From Chitinophagaceae bacterium (GTDB lineage Bacteria; Bacteroidota; Bacteroidia; Chitinophagales; Chitinophagaceae): a stretch of DNA of 42,690 nucleotides. The DNA is taken from NCBI GenBank assembly GCA_025933935.1, contig JAICYZ010000005.1, forward strand, positions 1 to 42,690. Reading direction: 5' to 3'. Made by a program: the position numbers and the translations under genes. Of the stretch, positions 28,633 through 38,537 are shown in pieces (position 1 is the stretch's first letter; each line of letters opens with the position of its first letter). The notes under the pieces were generated by a model. The model did no database searches. It was not told the DNA's origin and saw only the letters and a list, made by a program, of their open reading frames with translations.

Positions 28633-29412
28633 TTAAACATTTGCAGGATCCTGGTTAAACATCGTACACATTAATTTAAAAAGTTCCGGATGATTTTCTT
28701 TGAACAATTTAGGCTGGTTAAAAAAATATTCGGATGCAACTGCGAGGAATTCGGCTTTGTTGCTTGAAGCATAATAATTGATATCAGAACGGCCTTCAAG
28801 AATTGATTGCATATTTCTATTTATCAGTTCGATCCACGTTGAATTGTATTTTCTGTTGAGCAATGCTTCGGGCAAACCATCGACATCGCCATCTTCTTTG
28901 TCCAGCAAATGAACAAATTCATGGATTCCGGTATTTTCTTTTGCCGCTTCCGTTTGAAATCCGAATTGCAACGCCTGCTTTGATAAAATCATCACTTGTT
29001 GCATTGGCCCATTTCCAATCATTCCTAAGGTATTCTGTTCATAACCGGAAGCAAGAAACTGATCTTTATTAAATGAACCAGGATAAAGAAGTACATTTCG
29101 CAGGTTATAATATTTCCATTTATTAAAACCAAAAACGGGAATAACCGCGCTGGAAGCGATTAAAAGCTTATCAAGTTCATCTACCTGCGTATCAATTCCA
29201 TCAATGCGCACATATCCCAAAAACTCTTTTATTTTTTCTTCAAAAATTGATTTATTTTTTTCTGAAAGCCTGTAATAATAAGAAACGTTTTGGTTCAAGA
29301 GTTCTTTATGATTTTTGGTAAGAACAATTTTTTTAGCTGGCTTTTTATAAAAAATAAAAAACAAAATCAATACAGTTAGAACGATTAAAACTATAACAGG
29401 TGCGATATTCAT
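28633..29412 (-). CDS. M90 (MtfA-like) zinc-dependent peptidase
   Basis: N-terminal TM helix; GIHEFVHLLDKEDGDVDG metal-binding motif. Confidence 0.88.
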   Translation of the reverse strand: MNIAPVIVLIVLTVLILFFIFYKKPAKKIVLTKNHKELLNQNVSYYYRLSEKNKSIFEEKIKEFLGYVRIDGIDTQVDELDKLLIASSAVIPVFGFNKWKYYNLRNVLLYPGSFNKDQFLASGYEQNTLGMIGNGPMQQVMILSKQALQFGFQTEAAKENTGIHEFVHLLDKEDGDVDGLPEALLNRKYNSTWIELINRNMQSILEGRSDINYYASSNKAEFLAVASEYFFNQPKLFKENHPELFKLMCTMFNQDPANV

Positions 29413-29588
29413 TTTTGCATACTGTAATTATAAGAAAACATTTTTGTTCAAAATTACTTTTCAATATAGTCGATTTTGGCTTTTCCATTATAAAATAAAA
29501 AAACAGAAAGTTATATTATTTGTCTTTTTGCTGCAATCAGTAAAAGCTGCAAAAAAAATATTAAACTTGTACCTTTTAAATTCGAAAA

Positions 29589-31202
29589 ATGCCGAAATCT
29601 ATTATCAACATATTTTTATTTCCCATTTTGGTTTTCATCTTTTTCGTTTCATGTGTTTCAACAAAATCCGGCACTCAAGTACATTCAGCAAATTCAAATA
29701 ATGAGATTATCTATCATGTTTTTCAAAGAAGTTTTTACGACAGCAATGGCGATGAAATCGGCGACCTGAAAGGGCTTCGCGACAAATTAGATTATTTGCA
29801 AGATCTTGGAGTGACATCTATTCAATTGCTGCCTTTGTATCAATCTCCTTTCTATCACAATTATTTCACCAATGATTTTTATAAGATTGATTCAACATTC
29901 GGAACGATGAACGATTATATTTCTTTGGTAAAAGAAGTGCATCGCCGCGGAATGAAAATTTATATGGACATGGAAACGCAATATGTTACCGACGATCATC
30001 CGTGGTATAAGGATTCCTACAATAATTTGAAATCTCCCTACAGCAATTACCTGGTTTGGGCCGATTCGGCACATACGCAAACAGAAAAGATTGTGATGGA
30101 TCTTACTGAATTGAAAGGTTACAACGGAGTAATAAAAAAACTGATCATGGTCAACCTGGACAATCCGGCAATTCTTGATTATAATATCAAATTGTATTCT
30201 TTCTGGCTCGATCCAAATAAAGATGGGGAATTCGATGATGGTGTTGATGGATTTCGTTTCGACCACATGATGAATGATCTTGACAATCGCGGCCGCGTTA
30301 CCAACACTTTCGAAAATTTTTGGAAACCGTTAATTACTGCGATAAAAAAAGTAAATCCAAAAATTACCAATGTTGCAGAACAAGCGGAATGGAATTCATG
30401 GCCTGCAGATTATATTACCAAAGCCGGCGTTGACCGGGTTTATTCTTTTAAATTAATGGGTGGCATTCGTTCTTTTAATAAAAAATATTTGGCACTGATG
30501 GCTGATTCTGCTTTTCATGTTTTTACAAAAGGAGCGCATCAGATCATTTTCATCGAAAACCACGATCTGCCAAGGTTTGCAAACCAGGTAAATGGATTTC
30601 TTCCGAAATTAAAAATGGCAGCTGCTTTAAATTTATTACTCGGGCAAACTCCTTCGATTTATTACGGGCAGGAATTGGGAATGAACGGAAAAGGCGAATG
30701 GCAAAAATGGGGAATGACGGATGCCAACGAAATTCCTGATCGTGAAGCATTTGAATGGTATAAATCCGACACAGGAAAAGGAATGGCATTATGGTATAAA
30801 AATTCAGGGCCGTGGTGGGACAATCGTTATGCTAAGCCAAATGATGGCATTTCGTTGGAAGAAGAAAAATCGGATCCGAATTCAATTTATAATTTTTATA
30901 AAAAGATGATCGCAATTAGAAAAAATAACCCGGTAATTTCAACTGGAAGTTATAAAACCCTTGTCAATACTAATGATCAAGTCTTTGCATATCAGCGATT
31001 TGATTCATTAAACAGGATTGTCGTTCTAGTAAATTTTTCTAATTCGCAGCAAAATACAGAAGTAAATTTTGCAGGAGGAAATCCAGAAAATAAAAATGTT
31101 CAACTGTTAAATGGAAATGTTCTTCCTGCTTTTTCTGAAAATAAATTTTCCGTGAAATTGCCAGCTTATGGAATTGAAGTGATTAAAATAACTGCTAACT
31201 AA
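29589..31202 (+). CDS. GH13 alpha-amylase family lipoprotein
   Basis: Lipobox FFVSC; GVDGFRFDHM, NVAEQAEWN, IIFIENHDLPRFA: catalytic Asp/Glu/Asp present. Confidence 0.93.
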   Translation: MPKSIINIFLFPILVFIFFVSCVSTKSGTQVHSANSNNEIIYHVFQRSFYDSNGDEIGDLKGLRDKLDYLQDLGVTSIQLLPLYQSPFYHNYFTNDFYKIDSTFGTMNDYISLVKEVHRRGMKIYMDMETQYVTDDHPWYKDSYNNLKSPYSNYLVWADSAHTQTEKIVMDLTELKGYNGVIKKLIMVNLDNPAILDYNIKLYSFWLDPNKDGEFDDGVDGFRFDHMMNDLDNRGRVTNTFENFWKPLITAIKKVNPKITNVAEQAEWNSWPADYITKAGVDRVYSFKLMGGIRSFNKKYLALMADSAFHVFTKGAHQIIFIENHDLPRFANQVNGFLPKLKMAAALNLLLGQTPSIYYGQELGMNGKGEWQKWGMTDANEIPDREAFEWYKSDTGKGMALWYKNSGPWWDNRYAKPNDGISLEEEKSDPNSIYNFYKKMIAIRKNNPVISTGSYKTLVNTNDQVFAYQRFDSLNRIVVLVNFSNSQQNTEVNFAGGNPENKNVQLLNGNVLPAFSENKFSVKLPAYGIEVIKITAN

Positions 31203-31217
31203 GAACTTCGAAGTAAA

Positions 31218-33533
31218 ATGCAACAATCAAAATTTCTGAATCATCCTCTCGACATCATAGATGATTTTTATGAATTGGAAAATGAATATTTTGTTTCCGG
31301 AGAAGTAAAAGATTTTAATGCAAAAAAAGGAGACGGGAAAATTGAATGGAATTATCATCGTTGGCAAATGGATTGGTTTTTTAATAAAATTGATATGCAC
31401 TTGCAGAAGGCACATCAAAAAGAAGCGCCTTTCCAGGATTATGAATCACATCCTGTTTGTAAATTTTCTTTGTCATTTATTAATTCAAGAACAATCAGGC
31501 TTCGTTTGAAAACAACGTCTGCATTGCAACAGGAGCATTCTTCGTTGATGCTGGATGGCGAACCGCAATTAAAAGGCGGCTGGAAAATCAAAGATGATGT
31601 TGAAAAAACAATTTATAAAAGTGAAGATGGTTTATTGATCTTGAATAAAAAGAATTTCAAAATTGATTTGTTTGATGCCGCGGGGAAATTATTAACATCA
31701 ACAAATAGTTTTGAAGAACTGGAAGGAATGCATTCAAAAAAATATCCTTTTCTTTTTATAAAAAGATCAACAGATTATTCGAGAAGTATTGCCGCATCAT
31801 TTTCATTAATGACTGATGAAAAGATCTTTGGTTGCGGTGAATCTTTTACAGGACTGAATAAACGAGGACAGAAAATCGTTCTCTGGGCTTGCGATACGCA
31901 AAGCACTGCCAGTAAACAAATGTATAAGCCTGTTCCCTTTTTTATGAGCAGCAGAGGCTATGGAATGTTTGTTCACACTACATCTCCCGTGACAATGGAT
32001 TTTGGCTACACGCATGAAGGAAGCAAAACTTTATTTGTTGGGGATGATGAATTGGACATTTTTTTCTTCATTGGCTCTCCAAAAGAAATTCTTTCTGAAT
32101 ACACAAATATCACCGGCAAAAGTTCGATGCCGCCGCTTTGGAGTTTTGGTTTATGGATGAGCCGTTTTACTTATCGTTCTGAAAAAGAAGTGATAACGGT
32201 TGCTGAAAAATTAAGAAAAAATAAAGTGCCATGTGATGTAATTCACATCGATGCAGGATGGTTTAAAAGCGGCATTAACTGTGATTTTGAATTTAATGAA
32301 AAAGCATATCCTCATCCCCGAAAAATGATTGCTGAATTAAAAGAAGATGGATTCAAAACATCGCTCTGGCAAATTCCATATTTCACGCCCTTGAATCCAA
32401 TATTTAATGAAGTGGTAAAAAAGAAATTGTACGTCAAAGATGGTAATGGAAACGTAGCAACAGAAGATGCAATTTTGGATTTTTCAAATCCTGAAACTAT
32501 TGAATGGTATTCAAAAAAAATAAAAGCACTTTTACGTTTAGGCGTCTCCGTTATAAAGACAGATTTTGGTGAAGCGGCGCCCCTGAAAGGTTTATACGCA
32601 TCGGGTCGAAGCGGTTTTTATGAACACAATAATTATCCGTTGCGATACACACAATTAGTAAGCAAAATAACACAGGAAATCAATCACGAAAATCTGATCT
32701 GGTCTCGCAGTTCGTGGGCCGGCGGACAAAGAAATCCGGTTCATTGGGGCGGCGATGCAGAAGTTTCTGATGCAGGAATGGCGGGTACATTAAGAGGAGG
32801 ACTATCTTTGGGGTTAAGCGGATTTTCTTTTTGGAGTCATGATATTGGCGGATTTTCGGGGTCTCCAAAAGAAGAACTTTTTAAACGATGGGCTTTCTTC
32901 GGCATGTTTACTTCACACAGTCGTGTTCATGGTTTTCCGCCACGCGAGCCCTGGGAATTCAGTGATGAATTTTTGAAACTTTTCAGAATGATGGTAGAGA
33001 TGCGTTACAGATTGATGCCATACATTTTTACACAAGCTTTCATTGCTTCACAAAATGGCTGGCCGATGTTGAAAGCGATGTTTTTAAATTACGCTGATGA
33101 TCCTACGACCTGGACTCTGGAAGATCAGTTTATGTTTGGAGAAGATCTTTTAATTGCTCCGATTATGGAAGAAAACTGTATCCAAAGAAAAGTGTATTTA
33201 CCGAAAGGGAAATGGATCAATTATCTGACAAATGAAGTTTATGATGGGTTACAATGGATTGATATTAAAACAGGAGAATTGCCGGGAATCGTTTTGGTAA
33301 AAAATGGTTCAGTGATCCCGCATATTGCTTTGGCGCAATCCACTGAATTTATGGATTGGGAAAATATAGAGCTGGTGATTTTTGATACGGAAAATACAAG
33401 TATCAAAGGATTCTTTTATCATCCTGCGCTGAAAATACATCCGGTAGAATTGATTTGTAAAAATGGTAAATGGAAGGTCGCTTCATTTTCCGATACAAAA
33501 ATTAAACTCGATATCAGAAGCTTTGATGAATAA
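31218..33533 (+). CDS. GH31 family glycoside hydrolase (alpha-xylosidase/alpha-glucosidase-like)
   Basis: PPLWSFGLWMSRFTY, HIDAGWF, VIKTDFGEAAP (nucleophile region), WSRSSWAGGQRNPVHWGGDAE. Starts 15 nt after the GH13 stop. Confidence 0.92.
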   Translation: MQQSKFLNHPLDIIDDFYELENEYFVSGEVKDFNAKKGDGKIEWNYHRWQMDWFFNKIDMHLQKAHQKEAPFQDYESHPVCKFSLSFINSRTIRLRLKTTSALQQEHSSLMLDGEPQLKGGWKIKDDVEKTIYKSEDGLLILNKKNFKIDLFDAAGKLLTSTNSFEELEGMHSKKYPFLFIKRSTDYSRSIAASFSLMTDEKIFGCGESFTGLNKRGQKIVLWACDTQSTASKQMYKPVPFFMSSRGYGMFVHTTSPVTMDFGYTHEGSKTLFVGDDELDIFFFIGSPKEILSEYTNITGKSSMPPLWSFGLWMSRFTYRSEKEVITVAEKLRKNKVPCDVIHIDAGWFKSGINCDFEFNEKAYPHPRKMIAELKEDGFKTSLWQIPYFTPLNPIFNEVVKKKLYVKDGNGNVATEDAILDFSNPETIEWYSKKIKALLRLGVSVIKTDFGEAAPLKGLYASGRSGFYEHNNYPLRYTQLVSKITQEINHENLIWSRSSWAGGQRNPVHWGGDAEVSDAGMAGTLRGGLSLGLSGFSFWSHDIGGFSGSPKEELFKRWAFFGMFTSHSRVHGFPPREPWEFSDEFLKLFRMMVEMRYRLMPYIFTQAFIASQNGWPMLKAMFLNYADDPTTWTLEDQFMFGEDLLIAPIMEENCIQRKVYLPKGKWINYLTNEVYDGLQWIDIKTGELPGIVLVKNGSVIPHIALAQSTEFMDWENIELVIFDTENTSIKGFFYHPALKIHPVELICKNGKWKVASFSDTKIKLDIRSFDE

Positions 33534-33607
33534 GATTTACTATTTCAGTAAACAAATAAATAACCGGTATTTCGAATATACCTTTCCCTATAAAACAATT
33601 TCAAACT

Positions 33608-34606
33608 ATGCCTTTTTCTCTTTTTAATCCTTTTGAAACTCTATATTTTAATGCTGAAACGTGTTTTTTAACCGGCGAGGATTTGCAATCTGAGAATGAT
33701 CAGGTTTGTATTTTTTCCGACTGGATCCTGGATCGTTTTTCTTTGAAAAATAAAAAATTTAAAATGATGGATCAGGTAACCGCTATCCATTATGAAGATT
33801 TGAAATTGCCGTGTTCAGCGGCTGTAAAAAATGCTTTAAATATTTTGGATGAAGAAATAAAAGAAGCTTTTAATGAAGGATTTGATGCAGTAGAAAAAAT
33901 TGCTGAAGAAAGCTTGTTTCTTTGGATGGGAAAATTGGTTTATGGGGTTTTGTATCATGATCTCAATCTTGAAATAAGACGCTCTGCTAAAAATCCAAAA
34001 GTAAAAGAGTTTAAGCTTTCGCCTTTATTGAAGGAGCGGTTTGGTAAATTCCATTTAATGTTACAATCCCTTGTTGTTCCGATGGAATTTAAAGGTAATA
34101 AACCATGGAGTATAGAAGTTGTGAAACTAAAATATTCGCAGGATACTTTTAATTATAAAGATGAGCCGACTAATTTAAATTTTTCTCTCGGGATGAATGG
34201 CTTTGGAATCATTGCTTGTCTTCAGGACAATGGCGCGGTTGGAAAAAAAGAAAAAGACATTCTCACGAAAGTTTCGGGTAAAATTCTGCATCCGATACAA
34301 TTTGAAGAACTATGTGCGCGATTCCTTTATTCAAATTATTTATTAAAAAAACGTCCTCAACATCTAGTTGAAGTACAGGATGAAAAAGTAATTATTGAAT
34401 CGCTTCCTCTGCCTGAAACTATTGCTGATCGTGCGTTTGGTGCATGGGACGACAATATGTTTTCCCGCGTTTTAGCAGAATACTGGCAACCGTGGGGTTT
34501 TACGAAGGATCAAATTATTACTCCTCCTGATTCACCTCTCAGTTTTTTAGAAAATGATTACACTGGTGTGTTTATTGAACCGGAGTCAATAAAATTGCCA
34601 TTTTAA
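33608..34606 (+). CDS. hypothetical protein of unknown function
   Basis: 332-aa uninterrupted ORF with a plausible start; no family recognised. Confidence 0.7.
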   Translation: MPFSLFNPFETLYFNAETCFLTGEDLQSENDQVCIFSDWILDRFSLKNKKFKMMDQVTAIHYEDLKLPCSAAVKNALNILDEEIKEAFNEGFDAVEKIAEESLFLWMGKLVYGVLYHDLNLEIRRSAKNPKVKEFKLSPLLKERFGKFHLMLQSLVVPMEFKGNKPWSIEVVKLKYSQDTFNYKDEPTNLNFSLGMNGFGIIACLQDNGAVGKKEKDILTKVSGKILHPIQFEELCARFLYSNYLLKKRPQHLVEVQDEKVIIESLPLPETIADRAFGAWDDNMFSRVLAEYWQPWGFTKDQIITPPDSPLSFLENDYTGVFIEPESIKLPF

Positions 34607-34769
34607 GATTTTAAGATCAGCTTTGATTTTCGTGGTGGTTCTCATATTTTTATCAAACAATTAGGAGTGAACTGGACTGGTTTTTGTAACCATATTTTAA
34701 AAGAACGGCTTTATTTTTTATCTTCCTATTTTATTTGGTGAATGTTTACGCCTCGAAAAATAGAATGTT

Positions 34770-35705
34770 ATGAAAGCATTAGTGATATCCGGTGGTGGAA
34801 GCAAAGGGGCTTTCGCCGGGGGCATTGCAGAACATTTGATTAAGGATTGTGCTAACTCTTATGATCTTCTTGTTGGGTCGTCGGCAGGAAGCCTGCTTTT
34901 GCCTCATGTAGCCTTAGGAAATATTGAAAAAATTAAAAAAATTTTCACTACTGTAAAGCAGGAAGATGTTTTTAACGTATCACCTTTCAATACAAAAGAA
35001 ACCAACGGCAGTTATTTTAAAAGTATCAACCAATTTGCCATTCTTCGCAATATTCTTAAAGGTCATCTGACCTTTGGAGAAAGTGAAAATCTTCGAAATT
35101 TAATTTTCCAAAATCTCACTAAAGAAGAATTTGATAAAATAAGCTTGTTACAAAAAAAAGTAATTGTTACGGTATCGAATCTTACGAAACAAAAAGTAGA
35201 ATATTTTAATACACGCGACAGTACTTATGAAGATTTCTGTAACTGGACCTGGGCTTCCGCAAATGCAGTACCCTACATGAGCGTGTATGAACACGATGGT
35301 TGTCAATATGCCGATGGCGGTTTTGGAAACCACATTCCAATTAATTGCGCATTGGAAAATGGTGTTACGGATATGGACGTCATCATACTTGAAGGAGAAA
35401 ATGAAATACATAACCTGCCGCTTGCACACAATCCGTTTTCGCTCGTAATGCAAACGATTAGTTTTATGAGTAATCAGATAAGCATGAAAGACCGGATCAT
35501 AGGAAGATTGATGGGTTTGAGCCGTGAACTCGACATCCGCATTTATTTTACGCCAAAACATTTAACCAATAATCCATTTGTTTTCAGACCGGAACTGATG
35601 AGTAAATGGTGGGACGACGGGCTTGAGTTTGCAAGAAATAATAAACCTGTCACATATAATCATCGCCCGAATGCGAAATCCAATGGACAGGCAGCGGTAA
35701 GTTGA
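34770..35705 (+). CDS. patatin-like phospholipase
   Basis: SGGGSKGAFAGG, GSSAGSLL (Ser), ADGGFGNHIP (Asp) motifs. Confidence 0.92.
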   Translation: MKALVISGGGSKGAFAGGIAEHLIKDCANSYDLLVGSSAGSLLLPHVALGNIEKIKKIFTTVKQEDVFNVSPFNTKETNGSYFKSINQFAILRNILKGHLTFGESENLRNLIFQNLTKEEFDKISLLQKKVIVTVSNLTKQKVEYFNTRDSTYEDFCNWTWASANAVPYMSVYEHDGCQYADGGFGNHIPINCALENGVTDMDVIILEGENEIHNLPLAHNPFSLVMQTISFMSNQISMKDRIIGRLMGLSRELDIRIYFTPKHLTNNPFVFRPELMSKWWDDGLEFARNNKPVTYNHRPNAKSNGQAAVS

Positions 35706-35820
35706 TCGTTGGTTGTTGAAGGCGCCGGTAAAAGCACAAATAAGTACAATTTTTATTTTCAAATAACAAAAGCAAAAATCTCTTACTGAAACTATTATCG
35801 GATAAGCAAATCGTTTTTCT

Positions 35821-35828
35821 TATTTTTG
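35821..35828 (+). promoter_or_regulatory. putative -7 element TATTTTTG for the downstream E2 gene
   Basis: Matches TAnnTTTG about 40 nt upstream of the ATG at 35868; no clear -33. Confidence 0.35.
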
Positions 35829-35867
35829 AAGCGTCGGTTTTGATCAGTTTAATCTTAAATTATTTTT

Positions 35868-37208
35868 ATGAGCATGGTAGATTTAATAATGCCCAAGCTT
35901 GGCGAAAGTATCATGGAAGCTACGATATTGAAATGGCACAAAAAGCCGGGCGATAAAGTGGCAATGGACGAAACTGTGCTCGATATTGCCACTGATAAAG
36001 TCGATAGCGAAGTGCCTTCTACGGCTGAAGGAACGATTTCAGAAATACTTTTTAAAGAAAACGATGTAGTTCCGGTTGGTGCAGTCATAGCGCGGATTAA
36101 TACGAATGAAAATGTTTCTGAAAATAATGTTTCGCAACAAAATGCATCTGCACAGCAACATGAAGAAGCTGAAGTAATGGAAGAAGTTCCTTATCAGCCT
36201 GAAGAAAAAAAATCAATGAGTAACGGCGCATCAGGCATTCGTTTTTATTCGCCTTTGGTATTGAATATCGCGGCCAGCGAAGGAATTTCTATGAATGAGT
36301 TGGAGAATATTGAAGGTACAGGGCAGGATGGGAGAGTGAGCAAAAAAGATATCATGTCTTATTTGGAAAAAAGAAAAAATGCGCCTCAATCAAAACGAGA
36401 ACAAGCGCCACAAACAGAGCAAGTGCAATCGCAGCCAGCAGTGCATGAAGTGCCACAAACAACATCAAAGCAGGAATATAGTCCAACAGTTTATTCAGGA
36501 AACGTTGAAATTATTGAAATGGATCGCATGCGTAGGATGATTGCCAAACACATGATTGACAGTCAGAATGCCAGCGCTCACGTTACCAGTTTTACCGAAT
36601 GCGACGTTACCAACCTCGTTTTATGGCGCGAAAAAATCAAAAAAGATTTTGAAAAAAGGGAAGGAGAAAAAATGACTTTCACGCCATTGTTTGTTGAAGC
36701 TGTTGTAAAATGCATCAAAAAATATCCGATCATCAATAGCAGCGTGGACGGCGATAATATCGTGATCAAAAAAGATATTAATATCGGCATGGCAACTGCA
36801 ATGCCGACTGGCAACTTAATTGTACCAGTAATTAAAAATGCTGATCAGCTCAATTTAACAGGGCTTGCAAAACAGGTAAATGGATTGGCAAATGCTGCAA
36901 GAAATAACAAATTAAAACCGGACGATACCGCTGGTGGCACTTTTACTTTGACGAATGTGGGTACTTTTGGAAGCCTCATGGGCACGCCTATAATTAATCA
37001 ACCGCAGGTGGCTATTCTGGCCGTCGGTGCTATAAAAAAACGGCCGGTTGTTATTGAGAGCGAACAAGGCGACAGCATTGCCATCCGTCATATGATGTAT
37101 CTTTCATTAAGCTATGACCACCGGATTATTGATGGCGCTTTGGGCTCTACATTCTTAAATGCTGTGGCAAAGGAATTAGAAAACTTTGATGGAAAAAGAG
37201 GGTTTTAG
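35868..37208 (+). CDS. 2-oxo acid dehydrogenase E2 (dihydrolipoamide acyltransferase), second paralogue
   Basis: Lipoyl domain (DIATDKVDSEVPS), E3-binding domain, catalytic SYDHRIIDGALGSTFLNAV. Confidence 0.93.
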   Translation: MSMVDLIMPKLGESIMEATILKWHKKPGDKVAMDETVLDIATDKVDSEVPSTAEGTISEILFKENDVVPVGAVIARINTNENVSENNVSQQNASAQQHEEAEVMEEVPYQPEEKKSMSNGASGIRFYSPLVLNIAASEGISMNELENIEGTGQDGRVSKKDIMSYLEKRKNAPQSKREQAPQTEQVQSQPAVHEVPQTTSKQEYSPTVYSGNVEIIEMDRMRRMIAKHMIDSQNASAHVTSFTECDVTNLVLWREKIKKDFEKREGEKMTFTPLFVEAVVKCIKKYPIINSSVDGDNIVIKKDINIGMATAMPTGNLIVPVIKNADQLNLTGLAKQVNGLANAARNNKLKPDDTAGGTFTLTNVGTFGSLMGTPIINQPQVAILAVGAIKKRPVVIESEQGDSIAIRHMMYLSLSYDHRIIDGALGSTFLNAVAKELENFDGKRGF

Positions 37209-37230
37209 TGAATGGTGGGTGAGTAAATTG

Positions 37231-37279
37231 AACTTTCAACCTTCAATCGTAAACGTTCAAGCTTCAACTTTCAATTGAA
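37231..37279. repeat. degenerate 7-nt tandem repeat (AACNTTC, 7 units) filling a convergent intergenic spacer
   Basis: AACTTTC AACCTTC AATCGTA AACGTTC AAGCTTC AACTTTC AATTGAA. Confidence 0.8.
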
Positions 37280-37292
37280 CCTTCCGCAATTA

Positions 37293-38477
37293 TTACCATT
37301 CTCTCATAATATTCCCATTCAATATTTGCATGATAAAAAGGTGTTTATTTTCAAAATAATCAGGAATGCTTTTATTATTGTCATGGTAGACAGGACGGAA
37401 GTTAAAATCATGCAAAGGAGCGTATAAGCTATCATTAATATTTTCCATGAAATTTCCCGGATGATTGATTAAAATAGAAGTAAAATTATAAGTGGTTTCA
37501 AAACCTTTTTCAGCCATATCGCTTGGGTCTGTCCGATATAGACGAAAATATTTATCATCTAAATACTCTTTAAACCCATTATTTTTTACATCGTGATGCG
37601 GAGTAGTATAACGGATGGGAAAATCTTTATAAACATCTTTTCTATACAAACTTGAAAATCCATCCCAGTTAGGCATTCCAATAAAAACCAATGGATTTGT
37701 TTTTTGAATCGGATAACACGCATCAGCTAACTTTTGTGCAAAAGTTTCATCAAGGCTGGCGCCAATCACTACGATAGGTTTCGTAGTATCAACCAGATAT
37801 CTTAATCCCGCAGAAGAAATCGAACTATCGAGCATGATGGTTCTTATTTTTAAAAGCGGCTTGCCATCTACCCAGTTTATTTCTTTGAAATAATTATCAA
37901 TCCGGTTGTCATTTTTCTTTTTTACGAGGTAAATATTGTCTGTTCCATGCTTTTGAAGAATATAACTGAAGATTCCTTCACAATGGGATTTTAAAGTCGA
38001 ATTGACAATTAATAAAAAAGGATTTTGTCTTATGCGCCCATCGTTTGGATAGGTGGCGGAAACAAACGGAACGTTTCTTTGCACCGCGAACTGAGCCAGG
38101 ATACTGTATTCCGGCTCTTTCACTGATCCGATAATTAAATCTACGTTATCTAATTTTTTATTTTTTATTAAAGATAAAACAGGTTGTGTGGCAGATTTTG
38201 AATCATAGATAAATGCTTCTACGTGTTGCCCTTTCAAATTTATTGTGTCCAACGCAATTTGCGCTCCCTGCACGAAATCTGCTCCGGCGATGCTAAATGA
38301 TGGCAGGGATCTTTCCTGTTTTAATTTGTCTCCTGTAAATGCAGAATCCAGGTACAGCGGCGCAAAAATAGCTACATGGTAAGTTTTGTTTGGGGCCGGA
38401 TAACTGACTTGGGCAAATAAATGGTGCGGTGGAAAAAAAATAAACAGGACAATAAAAGATAAAAAGTATTTCTTCAT
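37293..38477 (-). CDS. type 1 periplasmic binding protein (ABC transporter substrate-binding-like)
   Basis: Signal peptide MKKYFLSFIVLFIFFPPHHLFA; VAIFAPLYLDSAF..., GAQIALDTINLKGQHVEAFIYDSKS, IIGSVKEPEYSILAQFAVQRNVPFVSATYPND. Start at 38477 preferred: the 13-residue extension in the ORF track is repeat sequence. Confidence 0.82.
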   Translation of the reverse strand: MKKYFLSFIVLFIFFPPHHLFAQVSYPAPNKTYHVAIFAPLYLDSAFTGDKLKQERSLPSFSIAGADFVQGAQIALDTINLKGQHVEAFIYDSKSATQPVLSLIKNKKLDNVDLIIGSVKEPEYSILAQFAVQRNVPFVSATYPNDGRIRQNPFLLIVNSTLKSHCEGIFSYILQKHGTDNIYLVKKKNDNRIDNYFKEINWVDGKPLLKIRTIMLDSSISSAGLRYLVDTTKPIVVIGASLDETFAQKLADACYPIQKTNPLVFIGMPNWDGFSSLYRKDVYKDFPIRYTTPHHDVKNNGFKEYLDDKYFRLYRTDPSDMAEKGFETTYNFTSILINHPGNFMENINDSLYAPLHDFNFRPVYHDNNKSIPDYFENKHLFIMQILNGNIMREW

Positions 38478-38512
38478 AATTCTTAATTCGCAATTCTTAA
38501 TTCTTAATTCTA
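38478..38512. repeat. degenerate 7-nt tandem repeat (AATTCTT, 5 units) flush with a start codon
   Basis: AATTCTT AATTCGC AATTCTT AATTCTT AATTCTA directly upstream of the ATG at 38477 (- strand). Confidence 0.85.
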
Positions 38513-38537
38513 ACATCGTACATCAGACATTAGCACT

